Below, piece after piece: positions 1 through 5,761 of a stretch of DNA of 5,761 nt. Position numbers and translations under genes: made by a program. The stretch's first letter is position 1. Each line of letters begins with the position of its first letter. The stretch is from positions 1 to 5,761 of the forward strand of contig JALHOX010000298.1 of NCBI GenBank assembly GCA_022842805.1. Reading direction: 5' to 3'. Below the pieces are notes generated by a model that saw only the letters and a list, made by a program, of their open reading frames with translations, had not been told where the DNA came from and searched no databases. The DNA is from Phycisphaerae bacterium. Lineage in GTDB: Bacteria; Planctomycetota; Phycisphaerae; UBA1845; Fen-1342.

Positions 1-811
1 GCGCCGGGCTGGCCGCGACGGGCGTGCCGACGGCGAGCGACTCGATGATCGCCAGCGGCGGCTCGATCGCCAGCGGCACGGTCGGCGTCGCGACCGCCGC
101 CGCGGCAGCTTCCAGCGGGATCACCGTCGCCGGATCAAACCCGATCGGCCCGGCCCAGTCGACACGCCACTCCGTGCGCCCGACGCGCAGACGGTCGCCG
201 GGCGCGAGCCATTCGAACTCCACCGATTGTCCGTTGACGAAGGTGCCGGAGCGGCTGCCCAGATCGAAGATCGCCGGGCGACCATCGAGGAAGAGCAGTA
301 GCGCGTGGGCCAGCGACACGTCCTGCGCGTCGATCACGACATCGCACGCGCTGCGGCGGCCGATCACGGCGGCCGCGTGCTCGATCGTGTGGGAGCGCTC
401 GCCCACCAGCACCAGCGGCGTGGGCGAAAAGGCCGTGCTCCAGGCCGCCGCCGAGGCCTCTTCGTTTGAGCCAAACTCAATCTCGATCGGCACCGCGCCG
501 AGGCGCAGGGCCACGCCCGGCTGCAGCTCCGCCAGGTTCGCGAAATGGTCGTTCACGTAGGTGCCCATGCGACTGCGCAGGTCGCAGACAAAAAGCGTGC
601 GTCCGGTATGCACGACCGCGCAGTGGATCTTCGAGATATCCGGGTGCGTGAGCGTGAAGTCGCCGTCGCGGCGGCTGCCGATCAGCGTCACCGGCTCGGC
701 GATGGCGAATCGCTTCGACTCGCCGAGCGACGGCGCGCAGAGCGAGACCTGCAGCGCCGTCGGCGGGAGCGTCGGTGTTGGGCGATTCAGTGGTGTCTTG
801 CGCGGGACCAT
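1..811 (-). CDS. Tandem FHA-domain protein (3' end outside window)
   Basis: Forkhead-associated (FHA) domains bind phosphothreonine peptides, so this is probably a cytoplasmic adaptor in Ser/Thr-kinase signalling; that role is inferred from the family. The minus strand is open from an ATG at 809-811 to the window edge, giving 270 residues without a stop. FHA domain 1 spans about residues 35-112, with the GSR strand (45-47), SKIH (60-63) and GTYVND (83-88). FHA domain 2 spans about residues 145-218, with IGRR (150-153), SLAH (166-169) and GTFVNG (189-194). Both keep the Ser, His and Asn that shape the phosphopeptide pocket, although domain 2 has lost the usual Arg after the Ser. An Ala/Pro-rich linker begins near residue 231 and leads out of the window, so the C-terminal part is unseen. 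The start is fixed by a GGAGGA ribosome binding site 9 bases upstream. The upstream zinc-ribbon gene ends 159 bases away on the same strand. Confidence 0.9.
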   Translation of the reverse strand, partial: MVPRKTPLNRPTPTLPPTALQVSLCAPSLGESKRFAIAEPVTLIGSRRDGDFTLTHPDISKIHCAVVHTGRTLFVCDLRSRMGTYVNDHFANLAELQPGVALRLGAVPIEIEFGSNEEASAAAWSTAFSPTPLVLVGERSHTIEHAAAVIGRRSACDVVIDAQDVSLAHALLLFLDGRPAIFDLGSRSGTFVNGQSVEFEWLAPGDRLRVGRTEWRVDWAGPIGFDPATVIPLEAAAAAVATPTVPLAIEPPLAIIESLAVGTPVAASPA

Positions 812-820
812 TCGCTTTTT

Positions 821-826
821 TCCTCC
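821..826 (-). promoter_or_regulatory. Ribosome binding site of the FHA gene
   Basis: On the minus strand this reads GGAGGA, followed by a 9-base A-rich spacer and then the ATG at 811. It is the strongest Shine-Dalgarno sequence in the window and decides the start of the tandem FHA gene. Confidence 0.8.
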
Positions 827-970
827 AGGGTGCGATCGGGCGCGCGCGGGTTCGCCCAATTCACACCATCCCCTAATCAGGCAGTGTTCAATACGGGACG
901 GCGGAAAGCGAATTTTCTGCGCGATGCGGCGCGGGTCCGAGAAGTGGTCGGAGGCGACTGAGAGACGCGA

Positions 971-2446
971 CTAGGGGAAATCCACCGGAATCGGACCGAG
1001 TGTGACTTCTTCGTCGGCGACGCGGTTGTCGAGCGTCGAGCGATCGATTTTCGCGGTCCGGCGAAGGACGAACTCGGTCGCGCCGTCCGCGAAGCCGGCC
1101 GGCGCGGTGTCGAAGAACTCAATGCTGTAGTTGCTCTCATTCGCCGCGCCGCGGATCGTGATCCAATGCCGCTCGAGTTTTCCCTGCCGCAGGTACACGT
1201 CATAGGCGATCGGCCACGGCACCGCGCCCATTGGCCGAATTCGGAGTTCGCGCAACGGGTAAGAATGGCCGCTCGTCGGGTTGGCGGGGCTGCCGTAGCC
1301 GTTGAAGATGTGGAGCGTGGATTCGAGCCGTTGCTTGACTTCAGGTCCGCGCATGAGCTCCAGGTCTTCGTCGGAATCGGCCGGCACGATCCGCACGTTG
1401 CATGGAACGACGAATCGCAGTTCGGGGCGCGGCGGGGCGACTTGACGGACGGAATTCGCCATGGCCGCCGGATTGATGAGATAGTCGCCGTCCGACAAAT
1501 CGACGGGCTTCAACGATGCTCGAACGCGCGCCCGAGCGCTGGGTGCGAACGAACGTTCCGTGTCGTAGAGGTGGTGGTAGGTTCCGACTATCTCGATCCG
1601 AAGTTCGTGGTTGCCGACGCCGAGTGCGGGCACGAACCCGGCGCCGGAACGGCCCGAACGGATCGAAAAGCGAGCTTTCTCTTGAAACTCCGTCAATTCC
1701 GCGATGGGCTGCGGTTCGCCATCGTTGGCCTTCTCGCCGGTCGACGCGGGCCACGCCCGTACTGTCCATTCGTATTCGGCAGCGAACGGGAGGATCACCT
1801 TCGGCGTAAGGACGAATGGGAGTGGCTCTCCGGCTCGACTAGCAGGGCGAATTGAAAAATCGACGTCTCGAACGGATTGGAGCACAAAAGTCGTCCACTC
1901 CTCGTCGGTGAGTTGATTCTGTTCGTCGAGCCCGCGCAACATCGATGACCACATATCGATCTCGCTGTGCAAGGGCGGCAGCGATTTTCGTGCGGCAAGT
2001 CCGCGTCGCGCGATGCCGCGGGCCAGATGGCGTTCGACCGGAGCAAGACCGTCGACGCGGTGATAGAGTTCGGCAAACGCTCCGCGATCCCCCAAGTCGG
2101 AAGCTGCGAGCAAGATGGAGTTGGGCGCGACACTTACCCACGTCGCGCGGTGCGACCACCATGTCGCCAGGGCACCGGCCAACGGCAATAGCACTAGAAC
2201 GCCGCACAGCAGCGGTATGACGCGGATTTTCCGGATGCCGCGGCGCGGCTTGCGCCGCGACGAATCGAGGCCGCACTCGGGACAGATCGCGGATGGCAGA
2301 TCGGTGAGGATGTAAAGACATTTTCGGCAGCGGGGCTCATCGCCGATCCGCCGCCCGCGCCAGCCGACGACGAGGAGTGCCGCGCCGGCGGCGACCGCGA
2401 TCACCAGCCAGACGAGTGATGAGACCGTCCACACCCACTCGAACAT
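971..2446 (-). CDS. Membrane protein with cytoplasmic zinc ribbon and large exported domain
   Basis: I do not recognise a named function for this 491-residue protein. Residues 9-28 form a first membrane segment. A basic, soluble stretch follows with a four-cysteine zinc ribbon (C40, C43, C55, C58; CxxC and CPEC), then a very basic patch (64-75) and a second membrane segment (about 76-95). By the positive-inside rule the ribbon loop is cytoplasmic and the remaining 390 or so residues are outside. That part starts helical (about 105-185, with many Leu and acidic residues) and then becomes beta-rich. Short ribbons of this kind next to membrane segments are, as I recall, common in uncharacterised planctomycete proteins. 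The start overlaps the end of the ASCH gene by 46 bases and no clear ribosome binding site precedes it, so translation may depend on the upstream gene. The stop is TAG at 971-973. The gene appears intact, and its role is unknown. Confidence 0.82.
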   Translation of the reverse strand: MFEWVWTVSSLVWLVIAVAAGAALLVVGWRGRRIGDEPRCRKCLYILTDLPSAICPECGLDSSRRKPRRGIRKIRVIPLLCGVLVLLPLAGALATWWSHRATWVSVAPNSILLAASDLGDRGAFAELYHRVDGLAPVERHLARGIARRGLAARKSLPPLHSEIDMWSSMLRGLDEQNQLTDEEWTTFVLQSVRDVDFSIRPASRAGEPLPFVLTPKVILPFAAEYEWTVRAWPASTGEKANDGEPQPIAELTEFQEKARFSIRSGRSGAGFVPALGVGNHELRIEIVGTYHHLYDTERSFAPSARARVRASLKPVDLSDGDYLINPAAMANSVRQVAPPRPELRFVVPCNVRIVPADSDEDLELMRGPEVKQRLESTLHIFNGYGSPANPTSGHSYPLRELRIRPMGAVPWPIAYDVYLRQGKLERHWITIRGAANESNYSIEFFDTAPAGFADGATEFVLRRTAKIDRSTLDNRVADEEVTLGPIPVDFP

Positions 2447-2940
2447 TTATGCAGCATAGTCGCGGGGGAATCGCGGAGCGTCAGCCACGCGCCCCCATAT
2501 TGACGCGGGACTTGCGAAGGCGGGGCGATTGGCTTGCGAGGCAGTTTGAGCCAGAGCAGCACGCCGAAGCGGCTTCCCGAGCGCTCGCGCCACCAGTTGT
2601 ATGGGGCAAGGATGCGATCGTTGAATTCGCCCCGCAGCGCTGCAACGGCGGTGGGGTTCAGTTCGCGGAGTTCGAGGACACGCGCCACGCGCATCGTGGC
2701 GGCGATCGGCCCGCCGCAGGCTTTGAGGTGGATCCAGTCGCCGCTCCGCACGGCGCCGATCGGCGCGCGCAGCGTCCGCGTCAGCCTTGCTTCGATCGAT
2801 TTTCTTCCCGCGACGATCAGATCGAGATAGCGCGGCTGCAGGATCGCCACGTGCTGCGTGCCGACAACTTCCGAGCGCCGCGGAGAATTGCCCCGCGGTT
2901 CGAGCCGTCGGTATTCGTGAGCGTGGCTCATTCGCCGCAT
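2401..2940 (-). CDS. ASCH-domain protein
   Basis: The ASCH fold is related to PUA domains and is thought to bind RNA or modified nucleotides; some members hydrolyse acetylated cytidine. The exact substrate here cannot be told. With the ATG at 2938-2940 the protein has 179 residues. The ASCH core runs from about residue 29 to 145: HVAILQPRYLDLI, then GRKSIEAR (45-52), a typical ASCH signature, then a GDWIHLKACGGPI strand-turn-strand, and later NWWRERSGSRFGVLLWL. A tail reading QYGGAWLTL resembles planctomycete homologues as I remember them. The last residues (Cys/His/Ser-rich) overlap the next gene and may be of little functional weight. Start choice is uncertain: a second ATG lies three codons in (2929-2931), and an upstream GTG at 3021 would run into the promoter region of the divergent amylase. 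No strong ribosome binding site supports any of them. It is probably co-transcribed with the zinc-ribbon gene. Confidence 0.85.
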   Translation of the reverse strand: MRRMSHAHEYRRLEPRGNSPRRSEVVGTQHVAILQPRYLDLIVAGRKSIEARLTRTLRAPIGAVRSGDWIHLKACGGPIAATMRVARVLELRELNPTAVAALRGEFNDRILAPYNWWRERSGSRFGVLLWLKLPRKPIAPPSQVPRQYGGAWLTLRDSPATMLHKCSSGCGRSHHSSGW

Positions 2941-2974
2941 GGTCCCGGTTTGATCGGATCGCCGGCCACCGGGC

Positions 2975-2989
2975 GAAAACCGGATTTTC
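2975..2989. repeat. Short AT-rich inverted repeat in divergent intergenic region
   Basis: GAAAA (2975-2979) and TTTTC (2985-2989) are perfect inverted arms around CCGGA, so the 15-mer is a near-palindrome. It lies between the ASCH start and the amylase start and is one of the few A/T tracts here. It could be a regulator site for either gene or simply chance; the arms are only 5 bases. Confidence 0.3.
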
Positions 2990-2997
2990 AAATTCGG

Positions 2998-3010
2998 CGC
3001 GACGGTCGCG
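2998..3010. promoter_or_regulatory. Candidate operator palindrome upstream of amylase gene
   Basis: CGCGAC (2998-3003), one central G, and GTCGCG (3005-3010) form a perfect 6-1-6 dyad. With the -10 hexamer at 3026-3031, the -35 box would be expected at about 3003-3008, directly under this dyad, and no -35-like hexamer is present there. A protein binding at this position could repress or, more likely given the poor -35, help recruit polymerase. The position is seen directly; the function is inferred, and GC-rich DNA yields such dyads by chance. Confidence 0.35.
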
Positions 3011-3025
3011 ATGCGCCCCACGCTT

Positions 3026-3031
3026 TACAAT
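3026..3031 (+). promoter_or_regulatory. Candidate -10 element of the amylase promoter
   Basis: TACAAT matches the sigma-70-type -10 consensus at five of six positions and sits in otherwise GC-rich DNA, 26 bases before the amylase ATG. It would start transcription near 3038 and give a leader of about 20 bases. No matching -35 is visible at 16-18 bases, so the promoter would be weak or activator-dependent. Confidence 0.45.
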
Positions 3032-3035
3032 GTGT

Positions 3036-3052
3036 GGCTCTTCTGGAGAGCC
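3036..3052 (+). promoter_or_regulatory. Hairpin partly enclosing the amylase ribosome binding site
   Basis: GGCTCT (3036-3041) pairs perfectly with AGAGCC (3047-3052) around the loop TCTGG. The amylase Shine-Dalgarno GGAG lies at 3045-3048, with two bases in the loop and two in the stem, and is spaced 9 bases from the ATG at 3058. If transcription starts upstream of 3036, the fold could limit ribosome access. A start near 3038, as the -10 suggests, would trim the left arm and weaken it. It is not followed by a T-run, so it is not a terminator. Confidence 0.4.
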
Positions 3053-3057
3053 TGAAT

Positions 3058-5559
3058 ATGCAATCAACTTTGTCCCGCCGACTGGTGTCGGTCATTGTCG
3101 TCCTGAGCATTTTTGGCGCCTTCCACGCCGCCGCCGACTCTTGGCCGCCGGCGTCGCTCCTCGAGCGCCCGCCCTTCGATCTGGCCGCCGCCCGCGCCTT
3201 TGCGCCGAGCGTCCCATCGATCGAGATCACGCCTCTGCCCTCGGGCGCGTGGAAGTGCCGCTTCCGCTTCGAGTCCGCGGCCGACGCGAAAGGCGTGGTG
3301 GTCGTGGGCACGTTCAACAACTGGAATCGCCAGGCCAACCCGATGCAGCGCGCCGCCGCAAAGCCGACCGCCTCCGCGACGCCGAACAACGCCGCCGAGT
3401 GGACCGCCGAATTCGAACTGCCGAGCGGAAAGCACTACTACAAGTTCCTGGTCGACGCCGACGGCTGGACCGACGACCCGCTCAACCCCATGAACGAGGA
3501 CGACGGCCACAACGGCCGTAACTCGGTGCTGAAGCTCGGCAAGCTCGCCAACAACGCCACCTCGCCCGCCCAGCGCGGCGACGGCAAGATCGACGCCGAC
3601 GGCATCGCCCACGATCCGACGTCGTTCATGTATGTGCAGGTGGTCGACGACACACACGCACAGATTCGCGTGCGCACGCTCAGCAACGACATCGAGCGGG
3701 CCAGCGTGGTGCTGAAGAATGGCGGCACGGTGCCGATGCACACGCTGACGCGCGGGCCGCTGCTCGAGTATCTCGAGGCCACCGTGCCGACCCCCGGCAA
3801 CGCCGGCGCTGTGGAGTACGCGATCGTGCTCGAAGACGGCCAGACCCGCGCCCTCGCGACGCCGCCGCAGACGCTCGATCGCAGCAAGCAAGCGCGCTTC
3901 GTCACGCCCGAGTGGGCCCGCGACGCGATCTGGTACCAGATCATGCCCGACCGCTTCCGTAACGGCGACCCGGCCAACGATCCGCCGCGCGTGCATCCGT
4001 GGAAGAGCGACTGGTTCGCGATGCAGCCGTGGGAGTCGGAAGACGGCAAGACGTTTTACAAGTTCGCCGTGTTTGATCGCCTTTACGGCGGCGACATCGC
4101 CGGCATGCAGGCCAAGCTCGGCTACCTAAAATCGCTGGGAATCAACGCGATTTACCTCAACCCGGTCTTCGAGGCCGACAGCCATCACAAATACAACGCC
4201 ACCAACTACCTGCACATCGACGACGACTTCGGCACGCGCGGCGACTACGAGAAGGCCGCTGCCGTCGAAAACCTGAATGATCCGAAGACCTGGACCTGGA
4301 CCGAGTCGGACAAGCTCTTCCTGGCGTTTATTCAGGAGGCCCACAAGCAGGGCATCCGCGTCGTGATCGACGGCGTGTTCAACCACGTGGGCACCAAGCA
4401 CCCCGCGTTTCAGGATGTCGTGAAGAACGGCAAAAAGTCCCAATACGCCGACTGGTTCGACGTCGTGAGCTGGGAGCCGTTTAAGCACAATGGCTGGGCC
4501 GGACACGACGCGCTGCCGGTCTTCAAAAAGAAGGCCGACGGTCTCGCCAGCGAACAGGTCAAGCAGCACATCTTCAACGTCACGCGGCGCTGGATGGACC
4601 CCAACGGCGACGGCAACCCGAACGACGGCATCGATGGCTGGCGTCTGGACGTGCCCAACGAGATCGCGCCGCCATTTTGGGCCGAGTGGCGCACGCTGGT
4701 GAAATCGATCAACCCCGAGGCCTATATCACCGGCGAAATTTGGGATCGCGCCGAGCAGTGGCTCGACGGGCGGCATTTCGACGCGGTGATGAACTATCAA
4801 TTCGCCGACCCGGTTATTCGCTGGGCTATGTTCGACAAGCTCAAGCTCACCGCCGGCGAGCTCGACGCGACGCTGGCGGAGCTGCGGCTGGCCTATCCGG
4901 CGGCGGCGACCTATGTCCTGCAAAATCTGGTCTGCAGCCACGACACCGACCGCATCGCCTCGATGGCGCACAACCCGGATCGTCGCTACGACCAGGAAAA
5001 TCGCATTCAGGACAACGGCCCGCAATACAACAACGACAAGCCCAGCGCGATCGCGTATCAGCGAACGCGTCTCGTGGCGCTGGTGCAGATGACCTATGTC
5101 GGCGCGCCGATGATCTACTACGGCGACGAAGTGGGCATGTGGGGCGCCGACGACCCGACCTGCCGCAAGCCGATGCTCTGGACCGACCTCGGCCCCTACG
5201 ACAAGCCCGAACAGAACGCCGTCTCGCCGGAGACGCTGAAGTTCTACACCGATGCGATCTCGCTGCGAAACAAGCATTCGGCCCTGCGCCGCGGCGAGTT
5301 CATCACGCTGCTGACCGACGACAAGCGCGACCTCTGGTGCTTCGCCCGCTTCGACGAGCGCGAGGCGCTGATCGTGGCGCTGAATGCGTCGAGCAGCGGA
5401 CATGAGATCGACCTGCAGCTGCCCGCCGGCTGGCCCGGCAATTGGACACTCGCGTTCGGCGACGTGAAGGAGCTCGAATCCAGCGCGCCGAACGGCGTGT
5501 TGAAGCTGGCGGTGCCGCCGATCAGCGGCGTCGTCTATCGCGCGGAGCTTTCGCGGTGA
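3058..5559 (+). CDS. Secreted GH13 alpha-amylase-family enzyme with starch-binding N-domain
   Basis: It hydrolyses alpha-glucans outside the cytoplasm; neopullulanase/cyclomaltodextrinase-like specificity is the best guess from motif resemblance. The 833-residue product starts with a signal peptide (basic n-region R7-R8, hydrophobic 9-22, likely cut after AAA at 24-26; no lipobox). Residues about 60-160 form a CBM48/AMPK-beta-like glucan-binding domain (GTFNNWN 84-90, YYKFLVD 127-133, NSVL 155-158). A second beta domain spans about 178-280. The barrel begins at WARDAIWYQIMPDRF (286-300), followed by a calcium-loop-like NGDPAND (302-308). Conserved regions are DGVFNH (438-443), GWRLDV with nucleophile D531, GEIWD with acid/base E560, and SHDTDR with D629. 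A D-rich DxNxDxNxxDG loop (514-524) precedes the nucleophile strand and may bind calcium. A C-terminal beta domain covers about 742-833. The frame stays open upstream to 2377, but the signal peptide and the GGAG at 3045-3048 fix the start at 3058. All catalytic residues are present. Confidence 0.94.
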   Translation: MQSTLSRRLVSVIVVLSIFGAFHAAADSWPPASLLERPPFDLAAARAFAPSVPSIEITPLPSGAWKCRFRFESAADAKGVVVVGTFNNWNRQANPMQRAAAKPTASATPNNAAEWTAEFELPSGKHYYKFLVDADGWTDDPLNPMNEDDGHNGRNSVLKLGKLANNATSPAQRGDGKIDADGIAHDPTSFMYVQVVDDTHAQIRVRTLSNDIERASVVLKNGGTVPMHTLTRGPLLEYLEATVPTPGNAGAVEYAIVLEDGQTRALATPPQTLDRSKQARFVTPEWARDAIWYQIMPDRFRNGDPANDPPRVHPWKSDWFAMQPWESEDGKTFYKFAVFDRLYGGDIAGMQAKLGYLKSLGINAIYLNPVFEADSHHKYNATNYLHIDDDFGTRGDYEKAAAVENLNDPKTWTWTESDKLFLAFIQEAHKQGIRVVIDGVFNHVGTKHPAFQDVVKNGKKSQYADWFDVVSWEPFKHNGWAGHDALPVFKKKADGLASEQVKQHIFNVTRRWMDPNGDGNPNDGIDGWRLDVPNEIAPPFWAEWRTLVKSINPEAYITGEIWDRAEQWLDGRHFDAVMNYQFADPVIRWAMFDKLKLTAGELDATLAELRLAYPAAATYVLQNLVCSHDTDRIASMAHNPDRRYDQENRIQDNGPQYNNDKPSAIAYQRTRLVALVQMTYVGAPMIYYGDEVGMWGADDPTCRKPMLWTDLGPYDKPEQNAVSPETLKFYTDAISLRNKHSALRRGEFITLLTDDKRDLWCFARFDEREALIVALNASSSGHEIDLQLPAGWPGNWTLAFGDVKELESSAPNGVLKLAVPPISGVVYRAELSR
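5544..5547 (+). promoter_or_regulatory. Ribosome binding site for the gene overlapping the amylase stop
   Basis: GGAG inside the last amylase codons sits 8 bases before a GTG at 5556-5558 that overlaps the amylase TGA. This spacing favours the GTG over the in-frame ATG at 5586 as the start of the downstream gene. Confidence 0.6.
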
Positions 5560-5761
5560 GCGAACGCCTGCCGAGCCTGGCGGAGATGGCGGCGCTCTTC
5601 GCGGCGCGAGCGGCGATCGAGCAGGATGGCGCCGCGGCCAACGGCGCCGCGGCCAAACTCGCCAAGATCGAGGACTGGTTGCCGGGCGCGACCGGCGCGG
5701 CCAAGTCCGCGCAGGCCGAAGCCGCCGGCTCCGCTTCAGAAGAAAAGGAATCGCTATCCGT
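5556..5761 (+). CDS. Unrecognised Ala-rich protein coupled to the amylase gene (3' end outside window)
   Basis: I do not recognise this protein. From a GTG at 5556, overlapping the amylase stop as GTGA, the frame is open for 68 codons to the window edge. The visible part begins MSERLPSLAEMAALFAARAA, has no signal peptide or membrane segment, and is rich in Ala, Glu, Lys and Ser. An amphipathic helix is likely over residues 7-21, followed by a GAAANGAAAKLAKIEDWLPG segment and a low-complexity Ala/Ser/Glu/Lys stretch that may be disordered. The 4-base overlap and the GGAG 8 bases upstream suggest translation coupled to the amylase. An in-frame ATG at 5586 is an alternative start. Ala-rich frames arise easily in GC-rich DNA, so the gene-context evidence counts for more than the composition. 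Confidence 0.65.
   Translation, partial: MSERLPSLAEMAALFAARAAIEQDGAAANGAAAKLAKIEDWLPGATGAAKSAQAEAAGSASEEKESLS

Noticed and set aside
24..560. Plus-strand open frame opposite the FHA gene
   Set aside because: Its translation is Ser/Ala/Arg-rich without motifs, while the minus strand encodes two complete FHA domains through the same DNA.
838..857. GGGCG...CGCCC inverted repeat in the gap between the zinc-ribbon and FHA genes
   Set aside because: The arms are only 5 bases with a 10-base loop and no T-run follows in the direction of transcription, so a terminator call is not supported.
863..891. Possible promoter for the FHA gene with a TTGAAC -35 (minus strand, 886-891)
   Set aside because: At 17 bases spacing the -10 would be TGGTGT, a poor match, and no better hexamer is nearby.
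1166..1855. Plus-strand open frame of 229 codons opposite the zinc-ribbon gene
   Set aside because: It has no ribosome binding site or domain motif, and its composition is typical of an antisense frame in GC-rich DNA.
2941..3021. GTG start at 3021 for the ASCH gene
   Set aside because: It would add 27 residues of non-domain sequence, has no ribosome binding site and overlaps the palindrome of the divergent promoter region.
2377..3057. In-frame upstream extension of the amylase reading frame (+ strand)
   Set aside because: It runs antisense to the ASCH gene and through the promoter region, gives low-complexity Arg/Pro/Ala sequence, and would bury the clear signal peptide that starts at 3058.
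3064..3996. Minus-strand open frame of 310 codons opposite the amylase N-terminus
   Set aside because: It is a shadow frame with Arg/Val/Gly/His-rich low-complexity translation and no domain signal.
4126..5403. Long minus-strand open frame of 425 codons opposite the amylase
   Set aside because: It mirrors the codon pattern of the amylase in GC-rich DNA. Its translation is Val/Arg/Ala-rich with no recognisable motif, while the plus strand has complete GH13 motifs.

Overview
This is a GC-rich (roughly two-thirds G+C by eye) bacterial chromosomal window with five coding regions, two of them cut by the window edges. The best lineage guess is a planctomycete, possibly of the Phycisphaerae type. 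The basis is a four-cysteine ribbon of the form CxxC...CPEC embedded in a membrane-anchored protein, an ASCH-domain protein whose tail resembles planctomycete homologues as I remember them, and a tandem FHA protein. This assignment is inference from recalled family resemblance, not a search.

Left part, minus strand (1-2940): reading in the direction of transcription, an ASCH-domain protein (start near 2940) is followed by a membrane protein with a cytoplasmic zinc ribbon and a large exported domain; the two genes overlap by 46 bases. After a 159-base gap comes a protein with two FHA phosphopeptide-binding domains, which runs off the left edge. Only the first two genes are tightly linked. The FHA gene has its own strong ribosome binding site and may be a separate unit.

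Centre (2941-3057): a divergent intergenic region of 117 bases. It holds a good -10 hexamer for the rightward gene, a perfect 6-1-6 palindrome where the -35 box would be expected, and a perfect 6-base-pair hairpin that partly encloses the ribosome binding site of the rightward gene.

Right part, plus strand (3058-5761): a secreted alpha-amylase-family (GH13) enzyme of 833 residues. It has a signal peptide, a glycogen/starch-binding CBM48/AMPK-beta-like domain, a second beta-rich N-terminal domain, a complete catalytic barrel and a C-terminal beta domain. It is followed, with a GTGA stop/start overlap, by an unrecognised Ala-rich reading frame that runs off the right edge.

The rightward pair looks like a small alpha-glucan-degrading unit. 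No functional link between it and the leftward genes is visible. I did not find a clearly new multi-gene system, mobile element, CRISPR array or RNA gene. The points most worth checking are the amylase control region, the unknown coupled downstream gene, the zinc-ribbon membrane protein and an apparent excess of the palindrome CGATCG.
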